Assembly: GCA_028284905.1 (NCBI GenBank)
Contig: JANQQU010000028.1
Location: 1 to 64,000, forward strand
Direction of reading: 5' to 3'
Source of the DNA: Calditrichia bacterium
GTDB lineage: Bacteria > Calditrichota > Calditrichia > RBG-13-44-9 > J075
Length of the DNA stretch: 64,000 nt
Shown here: positions 55,054-63,079 of the stretch, in pieces
Layout of the letters: the number at the start of each line of letters is the position of its first letter
Position numbering within the stretch: the stretch's first letter is position 1
The notes under the pieces: generated by a model
The model's input: the letters and a program-made list of their open reading frames with translations, nothing else
Databases searched by the model: none
Told to the model about the DNA's origin: nothing
Translations under genes and position numbers: made by a program

Positions 55054-58000
55054 TTATTCGTTCTCAACAGGGGCGTTGTAGTGAGCTTGTAGCAGGTCTA
55101 TAATTTTGTCAATGTTTTTATCCTTCGGGAATATGCTCTGGAATTCTTTCAGATCAATAATCGCCTCGTAGATTCTTTCCCGGCTGGCGCCGTCTTCAAT
55201 ACTTGCCAGGTATTGCTTTTCTGCAGCGGCATGTTTTCCGTCTGCCAGGTCATATAAGGCCTTGTTAAAATGATTGCGCCATTTCTGGGCGACATCATTG
55301 TATTTTTGCTTTTTGGATAATTCGATCGCCTTTTTAATGTCTGCTTTCGCGGCTTCCTGGTTTTTCAGCGCGCTGTATGCAAGAAAGCGATAATAGTAAT
55401 ACCAATCATCTTTCGGGGCGGCTTTAATGCAAATATTTAAATCATCAATGGCTTCCTGGTGTTTGCCGCTAAGGCAAAGCACTTCTGCACGTTGCTCAAT
55501 TATCCAGTCATTTTTCGGGCTTATTTTCAGAGCTTCTTCAATATCGGCGAGTGCTGCATCCAGGTCCCCCATAAATCGTTTGATGCGGCCGCGGATAGTA
55601 ATTGCATAGTCATAAGTCGGGTCGATTTCAATGGACTTATTGAGATCTGCTAATGAACGTTGAAAATCGCCCAGGTACATATAAGCATTGGCACGATTAT
55701 AATATGCCCATTGATATTCACCGTCCAGCGAAATGGCCTTATTGTAATCTTTGATCGCTTCTTGATACGCTTCCAGCGTTTCATGCACCAAACCGCGGTT
55801 ATTATAGGCGTCGGCAAAATCGGGATCGATATCCAGTGCGCTTTTGAAATCTGCCAATGCTTCTTCATGGCGGGAGAGGAGGCGATAAGTTTCTCCTCGG
55901 TTGGTAAAGGCGTATTGGTAGGTGCTGTCTAATTCAATAGCTTTGCTGAAATCTTTTAGCGCTTCTTCATATTTTTCCATACCCTGGTGAACCAGTCCAC
56001 GGCCATTAAGAGCCCAAAGATAATCAGGATCGATTTTCAGGGCATTGTCAAAATCTTTCAATGCATCTTCCAGTTGATTTAGGGCGCGATGAACATACCC
56101 GCGACCAGCCAGGGCATAATCGTAATCAGGATCGATGACAATGACGTCATTATAATCTTGCAGGGCAGCGTTAAAATCTTTCAGCATACGAAAGTTTTCG
56201 CCCCGGTTAACCAGTGCCCATTTATGCTTCGGATCGATCTCCAGCACCCGGGTAAAATCTTTATGGGCCGCATCATATTGCTTTAATGAATGATAGGCCA
56301 GACCTCTGCCATTAAATGCGTTGGTATAATCGGGCTGTAAACGTAAAGCAGAATTGTAGTCCTCGATGGAAGCTATATAATCCTTTAATAAACGTTTTAC
56401 CCGGCCACGATTAACGTAAGCTGCTTTGTAATTGGGATCGAGATAGATGGTCAGATCAAAATCCCGCAATGCTGCCGGATAATCTTCCATTTCCAGGTAG
56501 GTTAATCCCCGTCCATGACAGGCGTAAGTGTAATTGGGGTCTATCTTCAGCGCATGATTGAGATCCTGTAAAGATGCATCATAATCGTTCTTGTTACGAT
56601 GGAGCAGAGCGCGATTGGCAAATGCCCATTTATAATTTTTGTCCAGTTCAATCACCCGGCTAAACTCCACCATTGCCTGCTCATTTTTTTCCTGATCAAG
56701 ATAGGTGAGGCCGAGTTCGTGGATTGCCCAGAGGTATTTTTCATCCAGCTTAATGGTCTGCTGGAGATCAGCAAGGGCGAGATCAAATTGTTTGGTGATT
56801 CGGTAGCTGGCTGCCCGGTAGGCAAACGCCATTTTAAATGTATCTTCCAGCTCAATCGCCCGGGTAAAATCCGCCAGTGCTTTTTCGTAATCGAATCGAT
56901 TGTAATGGGATTTGCCCCGGAGGAAATATAGAAATGAAGAGGAGACATCGTTTAACGGTGCAATATCCAGGAGGCGATCAACAGCGGCTTCGATTGCCGG
57001 ATTATTATCCGCATCGTTTACCGTTAGCAGATGATCCCAGGCGGCCGCGACATTGAGAATCTTTTCATCCTCTAAAATATTGCCGGCTTCTTCTAGGAGC
57101 ATCGATCCTTTTTGCGCTCTGGCCAGGCTGGATTTGATGCGATAAAGCTCGACAAGAACCCCAAGTGCTGTTTCAAGGCGTTTTTGCGGCTTGCTGCAGA
57201 GATGATGGTAAACGCTTTCCAGAGCATACTGCTGCCAGGTATCATCCTCATAACAATTATCATCGGTGAGCCCAAGGCCATCCTGCAACTCCTGGTAGTA
57301 GTCGCCCAGCACATCATTCAGCTTTTGCCATTGTAATGGCGAATCCTGCTTTTTCTGACGAAGCATTTGAGTGCGCACAACTTCGTGATAAACCCAGCCA
57401 TTGGTCTGCTTCTTCACAAAAGGCATCTGTTTAAGCCATTCAAAAAAATCGGCCGCATTTTCCTTTTCTGTTAACAGGGAAATAACATCAAGATTGAGAT
57501 AGCGGGGAATGGCGGCATCCAGCGCCAATTGCCGGCGAGCCGGATCGTCGACCCATTTAAGAAAGCGTTCGACAGCTGTATTGCTGGGATCGATTAACAC
57601 TTCGCCGTCACCCGGTTTCCCGGCGGCAAGCGTTGCCAGCAGAACTGGCAACCGTCCGGAGAGATTGAGAATGGTTTCGATGATCTCCGGCTGGGTGATT
57701 CCTTTTCGATGAAGAAAATCGATCGCTTCATCTTCCGTAAATGGATCAAGGGAAAGATGCGCAATCAGCGGCTCATAATTGGACCAATCGTTATTGTTTA
57801 ATTCCTGCCGTCCGGCTATCACCAGGAGGATATTGGGTGATAGCACACCATGATCGCCATCGAGCACCTGGCGTAGCCACTCGTCCAGAAATACCCCGGT
57901 CTGCTCGTAAGTATCGAAAAAGAGGCAGGTCAGATGGTCTTCGGTAATCTTTTCTAGGGCTTTTAGAAACAACGGCGTTAATACCGCGACTGGTTCCAGG

Positions 58001-58566
58001 ATCAGGCGAACTTCGTCCTTGTTCGTAATTTTTCTGGCAACGAAAGTGGCCCATTCACTTACCTGCTCTGCAAAACCTTCTTCATCGACAACTTCGAAAA
58101 CCATCTTCCCGGCGGCAGTGTGCTTGGCGATGCGGGTACCGGTTTTTACCAGGGTGCGCGCCAAAAAAGGCAGGGTGCCCTGTGGTGCTTTCGGATCGGC
58201 CTCCAGCCGTTTTAGCTCCTGCTGATATTTTAGATAACGTTCGTTAAACGCTTTAAAAGAATACTCTTTTTCTTCGAATTGCCGGGCAAATTCTGCCAGG
58301 GTTTCCAGCAGGTCTTTTTGGGATTCATCCATCCGGGCAACGATCGCGCCTTCCCGCTCCGCCAGGGTGCGAAATTGCTCCATTAGGGTCGACTTGCCAA
58401 CGCCGCCCTGCCCATGAATGGTGAAGATAAACTTGCGCTGTTCATCCTCCAGCGGAATCGATAAATTGGCGCGAAAACGATCCAGTTGTTCCTGGCGTCC
58501 GACGAAAGCACTTTGCTGTCTGCGCCGTGCAATATCCTGAAAACTGAGTGGTTTTTTCGGTGTCAT
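55054..58566 (-). CDS. STAND-type NTPase with about 15 TPR repeats
   Basis: The 1170-residue protein has an N-terminal P-loop NTPase domain: FVGRQEQLDRF then Walker A IHGQGGVGKSTLMEQF (about residue 50), Walker B-like LTCLFFDTYEQT near 235, and a GxP-like SGRLPVLLATL around 310. A winged-helix-like region follows, then from about 545 to 1110 roughly 15 tetratricopeptide repeats of about 34 residues, with alternating GRGL and NRG signatures. No N-terminal effector domain is present. STAND proteins with TPR sensors act in signalling and, in some cases, antiphage defence. No other defence gene is adjacent. Confidence 0.87.
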   Translation of the reverse strand: MTPKKPLSFQDIARRRQQSAFVGRQEQLDRFRANLSIPLEDEQRKFIFTIHGQGGVGKSTLMEQFRTLAEREGAIVARMDESQKDLLETLAEFARQFEEKEYSFKAFNERYLKYQQELKRLEADPKAPQGTLPFLARTLVKTGTRIAKHTAAGKMVFEVVDEEGFAEQVSEWATFVARKITNKDEVRLILEPVAVLTPLFLKALEKITEDHLTCLFFDTYEQTGVFLDEWLRQVLDGDHGVLSPNILLVIAGRQELNNNDWSNYEPLIAHLSLDPFTEDEAIDFLHRKGITQPEIIETILNLSGRLPVLLATLAAGKPGDGEVLIDPSNTAVERFLKWVDDPARRQLALDAAIPRYLNLDVISLLTEKENAADFFEWLKQMPFVKKQTNGWVYHEVVRTQMLRQKKQDSPLQWQKLNDVLGDYYQELQDGLGLTDDNCYEDDTWQQYALESVYHHLCSKPQKRLETALGVLVELYRIKSSLARAQKGSMLLEEAGNILEDEKILNVAAAWDHLLTVNDADNNPAIEAAVDRLLDIAPLNDVSSSFLYFLRGKSHYNRFDYEKALADFTRAIELEDTFKMAFAYRAASYRITKQFDLALADLQQTIKLDEKYLWAIHELGLTYLDQEKNEQAMVEFSRVIELDKNYKWAFANRALLHRNKNDYDASLQDLNHALKIDPNYTYACHGRGLTYLEMEDYPAALRDFDLTIYLDPNYKAAYVNRGRVKRLLKDYIASIEDYNSALRLQPDYTNAFNGRGLAYHSLKQYDAAHKDFTRVLEIDPKHKWALVNRGENFRMLKDFNAALQDYNDVIVIDPDYDYALAGRGYVHRALNQLEDALKDFDNALKIDPDYLWALNGRGLVHQGMEKYEEALKDFSKAIELDSTYQYAFTNRGETYRLLSRHEEALADFKSALDIDPDFADAYNNRGLVHETLEAYQEAIKDYNKAISLDGEYQWAYYNRANAYMYLGDFQRSLADLNKSIEIDPTYDYAITIRGRIKRFMGDLDAALADIEEALKISPKNDWIIEQRAEVLCLSGKHQEAIDDLNICIKAAPKDDWYYYYRFLAYSALKNQEAAKADIKKAIELSKKQKYNDVAQKWRNHFNKALYDLADGKHAAAEKQYLASIEDGASRERIYEAIIDLKEFQSIFPKDKNIDKIIDLLQAHYNAPVENE

Positions 58567-58680
58567 AGCGTTATATATGTGTGTAGGGTTAACGAAAGCT
58601 GTTTTGAATATAAATCTTGAATTTACCCGAAGATAGGAAAAAAACGGAAAGTTTTGGAAACTACTACGCGCTGAAATTTA

Positions 58681-60492
58681 ATGATTGCCCGGAGGCTGCC
58701 CTTGCTGAATAATTCTCACCGCTTAATTCTATTATTTCTGCTGCTGCCATTATTGATTTGGAGTAAAGATATGAAAATTGACTATCAGGTGAACTGGCAA
58801 TTTGCTAATTCACACTATTTTGACATTACGGTGACCGTTGAAAATCCGGAAAATGATGCGACGCGTTTTCGAATTCCCGCCTGGCGGCCCGGAAGGTATA
58901 CGATTGAAAATTTTACCAGAAATGTTGTGCACTTCAAGGCTTTCGGTGCGGATACAAAAACACTGCCTTTTCGAAAGCTGGATAAAGATACCTGGGAAGT
59001 GAATCATGGCAAGTCTGGAAAAGTAAGCATTCAATATCAATATTATGCGAACGAGCTGGATGCCGGAAATTCTTACCTGGATGATAGTGAGGCATACCTG
59101 AATCCGATTAATCTAATGATGTATATTCCCGGCAAGGAACATCTGCCGGTTACCGTGCAACTGCAAAAACCGGAGGGCTGGAGTATTGCTACTGCCCTGA
59201 ATTTCAATCCCGTTAAAAATGAGTATTTTGCTGCCGACTATCACGAGCTGGCGGATAGCCCGATCCTGATCAGTCCAAGCATGGAACTGTTATCCTTCAA
59301 CGTTGGGGAAACGCGCTTTGAAATCGTTTTACAGGGAAAGAGTAATCTGCGCGACCGGGAGAAGCTGGTAGATGATTTTCGGCGGATGGTTAACGAACAG
59401 GTAAGTATCTTCGAAGGCGTTTTTCCATTCGACAAATACTTGTTTATGATTCACCTGGTCGATCGCCGTTTCGGGCATGGAGTTGAGCATAAAAATTCCA
59501 CATCGATGGTGATGGGGCCGGCTGATTTTCAAAATGGGCGGTTCTACGAAAGTCTGATGAGTTTCGCTGCCCACGAATTCTTCCACGTCTGGAATGTAGA
59601 GAGAATTACCCCGGCGGTGTTGTCTCCACCGGATTATTCCCGGGAAAATTACAGCACCCAAATGTGGTTTTTCGAAGGCGTTACCAGTTATTACGAGAAA
59701 TTGACGCTATGTCGCTCCGGCTTGATTTCCAAGTATGCATTCTACAATAATCTGGAAAGGTCAATCAATGGATTCACTTTTTCTTCCGGTAGGAAAGTCG
59801 CCAGTCCGGCGATGACCAGCTGGGATAGCTGGGGAAGGGTAGGGGGAAATCCTCCCGGAACGGTCGTTTCCTTTTATCGCAGTGGGGAAGTTTTAGGTCT
59901 GCTTCTCGACCTGGAAATACGCGGCCGAACCGAAAATAAAAAATCGCTCGATGATGTGCTTCGTTACCTCTACAAAGAATACGCATTGAAGGACAAAGGC
60001 GTTCCGGAAGGCGGCATCGAAAAAGCAGTAAACACTGTTTCCGGAAGCAATTTTCGGCAGTTCTTTACTGATTATGTCGCTGGCACGAAAGATATCGACT
60101 ACAACGCATTTCTGAAGCATGCCGGGCTTTCTTTTTCTCCTGCCCAGGGAGAGCAATCGTTACCGTTCTCCGGCATCATTACCTCATCATCCGGAGGAGT
60201 AAGCAACATTCGAAATATCATTAGCAATTCTCCGGCGATGAAGGCAGGCCTGGCAACAGACGATTTGCTGGTCGCCATTGATAATCAGCGGGCAACCCAT
60301 GAGAACTTTAATAAGTTAATGGCAACCTATCAGCCCGGTGATAAAATTCTGGTGTCCGTTTTTCGACGGAATCAACTGATGCAAAAAGAACTCGTTCTGG
60401 AAAAAGCCCGGTATCCCTATCGCCTGCTTTGGCAAGATGAGAATGCAACAGAAGCGCAACTGAAACTGCGGGCAGCCTGGCTGAAAGAGTAG
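58681..60492 (+). CDS. M61-family metallopeptidase with PDZ domain
   Basis: The 603-residue protein has a possible signal anchor (LILLFLLLPLLIWS), an N-terminal beta domain, the M61 zinc site HEFFHVWNVERITP (HExxH, about residue 298), a C-terminal catalytic-domain portion, and a PDZ domain (SPAMKAGLATDDLLVAIDNQR) near residues 520-550. M61 enzymes are glycyl aminopeptidases. It is likely exported. It is divergent to the STAND gene across a 114-bp spacer. Confidence 0.9.
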   Translation: MIARRLPLLNNSHRLILLFLLLPLLIWSKDMKIDYQVNWQFANSHYFDITVTVENPENDATRFRIPAWRPGRYTIENFTRNVVHFKAFGADTKTLPFRKLDKDTWEVNHGKSGKVSIQYQYYANELDAGNSYLDDSEAYLNPINLMMYIPGKEHLPVTVQLQKPEGWSIATALNFNPVKNEYFAADYHELADSPILISPSMELLSFNVGETRFEIVLQGKSNLRDREKLVDDFRRMVNEQVSIFEGVFPFDKYLFMIHLVDRRFGHGVEHKNSTSMVMGPADFQNGRFYESLMSFAAHEFFHVWNVERITPAVLSPPDYSRENYSTQMWFFEGVTSYYEKLTLCRSGLISKYAFYNNLERSINGFTFSSGRKVASPAMTSWDSWGRVGGNPPGTVVSFYRSGEVLGLLLDLEIRGRTENKKSLDDVLRYLYKEYALKDKGVPEGGIEKAVNTVSGSNFRQFFTDYVAGTKDIDYNAFLKHAGLSFSPAQGEQSLPFSGIITSSSGGVSNIRNIISNSPAMKAGLATDDLLVAIDNQRATHENFNKLMATYQPGDKILVSVFRRNQLMQKELVLEKARYPYRLLWQDENATEAQLKLRAAWLKE

Positions 60493-60619
60493 CAATATTT
60501 TTTTCTCCCAATCCACAAATGTGATAATTGACCTGGCTGATATAAAAGATGGCAATGTAACTTCCCTATGTGCGATGGACTCTAATATGCGAGAACTAAA
60601 ACCGGAAAGGAAATACGAT

Positions 60620-61303
60620 ATGCGAAACGCTCTCACTGCAAATGCAAAAACTGGTAAAATTCCCGCATTAGATAAAAATATTCCCGGCAAACTGGAAACA
60701 GCAACCTTTGGCCTGGGATGATTCTGGGGACCCGACTCCCGGTTCGGGAGTTTTGATGGTGTCTACAGAACCCGTGTCGGTTACAGTGGTGGCCGGAAGA
60801 AAAATCCGACCTACTACGAACTTGATGATCACACCGAAACTTTTCAGGTAGACTTTGATCCGGCGGTGATATCCTATCGGGATTTGCTGGAGGTATTCTG
60901 GAAGAGCCACAAAGGCACTGATCGTGCCTGGTCTCGTCAATATATGCCGGTGCTTTTTTACGAGAATGCCGGGCAGCAGGAAATCGCTGAAGCAAGCAAG
61001 GCTGAATTGGAGGCCGATTACGGACGTCCGGTGGTAACGCCTTTATTGCCGCTGGAAAAATTTTATTTGGCGGAGGAATATCATCAAAAGTATCGTATGC
61101 AGAACTTAAGCGAGATCATGCAGGAATTTAAGATGATCTACCCGAAAGGGCTCGATTGGGTGCATTCGCCGGCTGCGACTAAAATAAATGGCTTTGCCGG
61201 CCGGAATGGTTCAGTAGATGGTTTCACTGCGATCTCCGAGCAATTGGGACTTTCCGATGCTTCGAAGCGAAGATTGCAGGAAATTCTTCAGCGAAGATGG
61301 TAA
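60620..61303 (+). CDS. msrA: Peptide methionine sulfoxide reductase MsrA, predicted selenoprotein (Sec at TGA)
   Basis: The ORF track shows two pieces in one frame: 60521-60721 ending in TGA, and 60866-61303. Read through the TGA (60719-60721), the sequence is ATFGLG-U-FWGPDSRFG, exactly where MsrA has GCFWG with its catalytic cysteine. The frame continues without another stop for 194 codons with normal MsrA landmarks (VGYSGG, FWKSH, FYLAEEYHQKY). A stem-loop of bacterial SECIS type follows. I start at the ATG 60620, preceded by AAAGGAAA, giving about 227 residues with Sec34; earlier GTG/ATG starts are possible. The protein would reduce methionine-S-sulfoxide. Alternatives: a mutated Cys codon (pseudogene) or a sequencing error. 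Confidence 0.85.
60722..60763 (+). promoter_or_regulatory. Candidate bacterial SECIS stem-loop in msrA
   Basis: Immediately after the TGA, ACTCCCG (60735-60741) pairs perfectly with CGGGAGT (60745-60751) around GTT. Opening the top pair gives a GGUUC apical loop, which begins with the G and U-rich content typical of SelB-binding loops. The loop starts about 20 nt after the TGA, within the 16-37 nt range of known bacterial elements. Outer GAC-CC/GG-GUC pairs could extend the stem. All bases are also coding. Confidence 0.7.
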
Positions 61304-61352
61304 TTGATTTTCCTGAATTTAGATAGAAAAAGATAATCTTCGAAACTTGCAG

Positions 61353-61387
61353 CGGGAATCCGAATAAAAGAACTGTTCGGATTCCCG
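61353..61387. terminator. Strong hairpin between msrA and the YedK-like gene
   Basis: A perfect 12-bp stem CGGGAATCCGAA/TTCGGATTCCCG has an 11-nt loop. It lies 50 bp after the msrA stop and 24 bp before the next start codon. No T-run follows, so it may be a Rho-type end or mRNA stabiliser rather than a classic intrinsic terminator. Confidence 0.55.
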
Positions 61388-61410
61388 GAATTATAAAGAC
61401 AGGTAAGCAT

Positions 61411-62103
61411 ATGTGCGGCAGATATTCACTTTACACACACAAGACAAACCCGGAAGAGTTTGACGAACGTTTTAGTGTTATCTGGCCGGAAAAACTGGAT
61501 TTTCCGCCTTCCTACAATATTGGCCCCTACCGGGATGTGCCGGTTATCTATTCGGAAAAAGACGGCACTCCCGCTATAAGGATGATGCAGTGGCAGCTGA
61601 TTCCTTCATTTTCAAAAGAATTCAAATCAAAATATGCAATGTTTAATACCCGGGTGGAAACGATTCGCGATAAGCCGTTTTGGCAGCGGCAATTGTCTTC
61701 TGCTCGCTGTATTATTCCCTTCAATAATTTTTTTGAATGGGCAAAAGTTGGCGGGGAGAAAGTGCCGCACAAATTTTATGAACCAAAGCGGTCGTTGCTG
61801 GCTGCCGGGGGATTGTTTTCAACCTGGGAAGATCCTGCTGGATTCCCCCGCTACAGCGCTTCCATGATTACTGTGCCGGCGAATGGCGTTGTCGGGAAAA
61901 TACATGGGCGTATGCCGTTTATTCTGCCCCAGGAACAGGAAAAAAGCTGGCTGAATAACAGCAATCGGGATTTTCAGGATTTGCAGGGTTGGATTAAAAC
62001 CTATCCGGCAGAGAATACCGCTAGTGCAACCGTTTCCCGGGAAGTCAACAATATCCGTAATGATCATGCCGGATTAATTGAGCCGTTGATATCAGCGGAA
62101 TAG
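61411..62103 (+). CDS. SOS response-associated peptidase (YedK/HMCES family)
   Basis: The 230-residue protein starts MCGRYSLY with the catalytic Cys2, and has NTRVETIRDKPFW, ARCIIPFNNFFEWAK (Glu) and KIHGRMPFILP (His). This is the SRAP domain that forms protein-DNA crosslinks at abasic sites in ssDNA. It keeps the full active-site set (Cys2, Asn, Glu, His). It starts after the hairpin and is followed 19 bp later by sixA. Confidence 0.95.
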   Translation: MCGRYSLYTHKTNPEEFDERFSVIWPEKLDFPPSYNIGPYRDVPVIYSEKDGTPAIRMMQWQLIPSFSKEFKSKYAMFNTRVETIRDKPFWQRQLSSARCIIPFNNFFEWAKVGGEKVPHKFYEPKRSLLAAGGLFSTWEDPAGFPRYSASMITVPANGVVGKIHGRMPFILPQEQEKSWLNNSNRDFQDLQGWIKTYPAENTASATVSREVNNIRNDHAGLIEPLISAE

Positions 62104-62122
62104 CGAATAGTGAGAAGATAGA

Positions 62123-62626
62123 ATGAAGAAGCTTTTTCTGATACGTCATGCAAAGTCCAGCTGGAAAGATGCCAGCCTTGCGGATTACGAGCGCCCGTTG
62201 AACAAAAGAGGTATGCGGGACGCGCCGTTTATGGGGCAACGTCTCGCCCGGGAAAATGTGTTGCCGGATATTATTCTTTCCAGCCCGGCAAATCGGGCTA
62301 TTACTACCGCTGGCATTATCGCCGATGAAATTGGTTATTCGAAAGACAATATTGTTCAGGATGAATCAATCTACCTTGCCACCGATGGTATGCTGCTGGA
62401 TATTATCCGGCATATTGATGATCAGCATCAGTCCGCTTTTGTTTTTGGACATAATCCCGGCTTTACAATGATCGCTAATAATCTTTGTAACCACTACATT
62501 GATAATCTACCAACCTGCGGTATCTTTGCTATTCAATTTAATATTCATTCATGGAAGGACGTTGGTTTGGGCGAAGGGACTTTCGATTTCTTTGATTACC
62601 CGAAAAAGCACATAAAGGATGGATAA
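62123..62626 (+). CDS. SixA-like phosphohistidine phosphatase
   Basis: The 167-residue protein is a histidine-phosphatase-superfamily member with LIRHAKSSWKD (RHG-type catalytic His), SSPANRAITTAGI and FGHNPGFT (second catalytic His). The short length and AKSSWKD suit SixA, which removes phosphate from histidine phosphotransfer proteins in phosphorelays. The next small gene resembles a histidine-kinase ATPase domain, giving a fitting context. Confidence 0.9.
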   Translation: MKKLFLIRHAKSSWKDASLADYERPLNKRGMRDAPFMGQRLARENVLPDIILSSPANRAITTAGIIADEIGYSKDNIVQDESIYLATDGMLLDIIRHIDDQHQSAFVFGHNPGFTMIANNLCNHYIDNLPTCGIFAIQFNIHSWKDVGLGEGTFDFFDYPKKHIKDG

Positions 62627-62627
62627 T

Positions 62628-62996
62628 ATGAGTACGCAACCCATTGATGTTCGGGAGCTGTTAACGGCCATACATACCCAGAAAAATGTTGATGCAGAGC
62701 TTTGCCTGGATCATGGCTGTCTCTTAAAAACTGATGACCCGAAACCGTTTGTGAAGGTTGTCAATTATATTATCAATCTGCTGACGCCGCTGGCAAATGA
62801 ACAATTGCAGGTGGGGCTTAGTCTGCAAAAAGAGAAATACAGCATCAGTTTTTTGGCCCTCACGGAAACCAATGAATTTCCAACGCTCAGTGAAAAAATC
62901 GCCGAGGCTTTATCCATTTATCAGGCAACGGTTGAGCATAATGGTGAGCCGGGAAAATATTTCCAGGTTCTTCTGAAATTTCCGCAATCTCCCTGA
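62628..62996 (+). CDS. Small protein resembling a degenerate HATPase domain
   Basis: The 122-residue protein (start at the internal ATG at 62628; the ORF track starts three codons earlier, overlapping sixA) has DDPKPFVKVVNYIINLL, resembling the N-box region of histidine-kinase ATPase domains, and a C-terminal YFQVLLKFP strand like the last beta strand of that fold. The G1/G2 glycine boxes and the catalytic Asn-Asp set are not evident. It follows SixA and precedes an NtrC-type regulator. It could be an inactive or phosphotransfer-like partner. Weak assignment. Confidence 0.6.
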   Translation: MSTQPIDVRELLTAIHTQKNVDAELCLDHGCLLKTDDPKPFVKVVNYIINLLTPLANEQLQVGLSLQKEKYSISFLALTETNEFPTLSEKIAEALSIYQATVEHNGEPGKYFQVLLKFPQSP

Positions 62997-63079
62997 TTTT
63001 CACCCCTTCATTGCTTGCATTGAGAAAGATTCGTTTTTAGCTTTCGGGCGACAAAATTTACGGAAAAGGAAGTCGCCTG

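Noticed and set aside
60521-60721. ORF of 66 codons as a separate small protein
   Set aside because: It is the N-terminal part of msrA up to the TGA that replaces the catalytic cysteine; the reading frame continues with the MsrA core, so it is not a separate gene.
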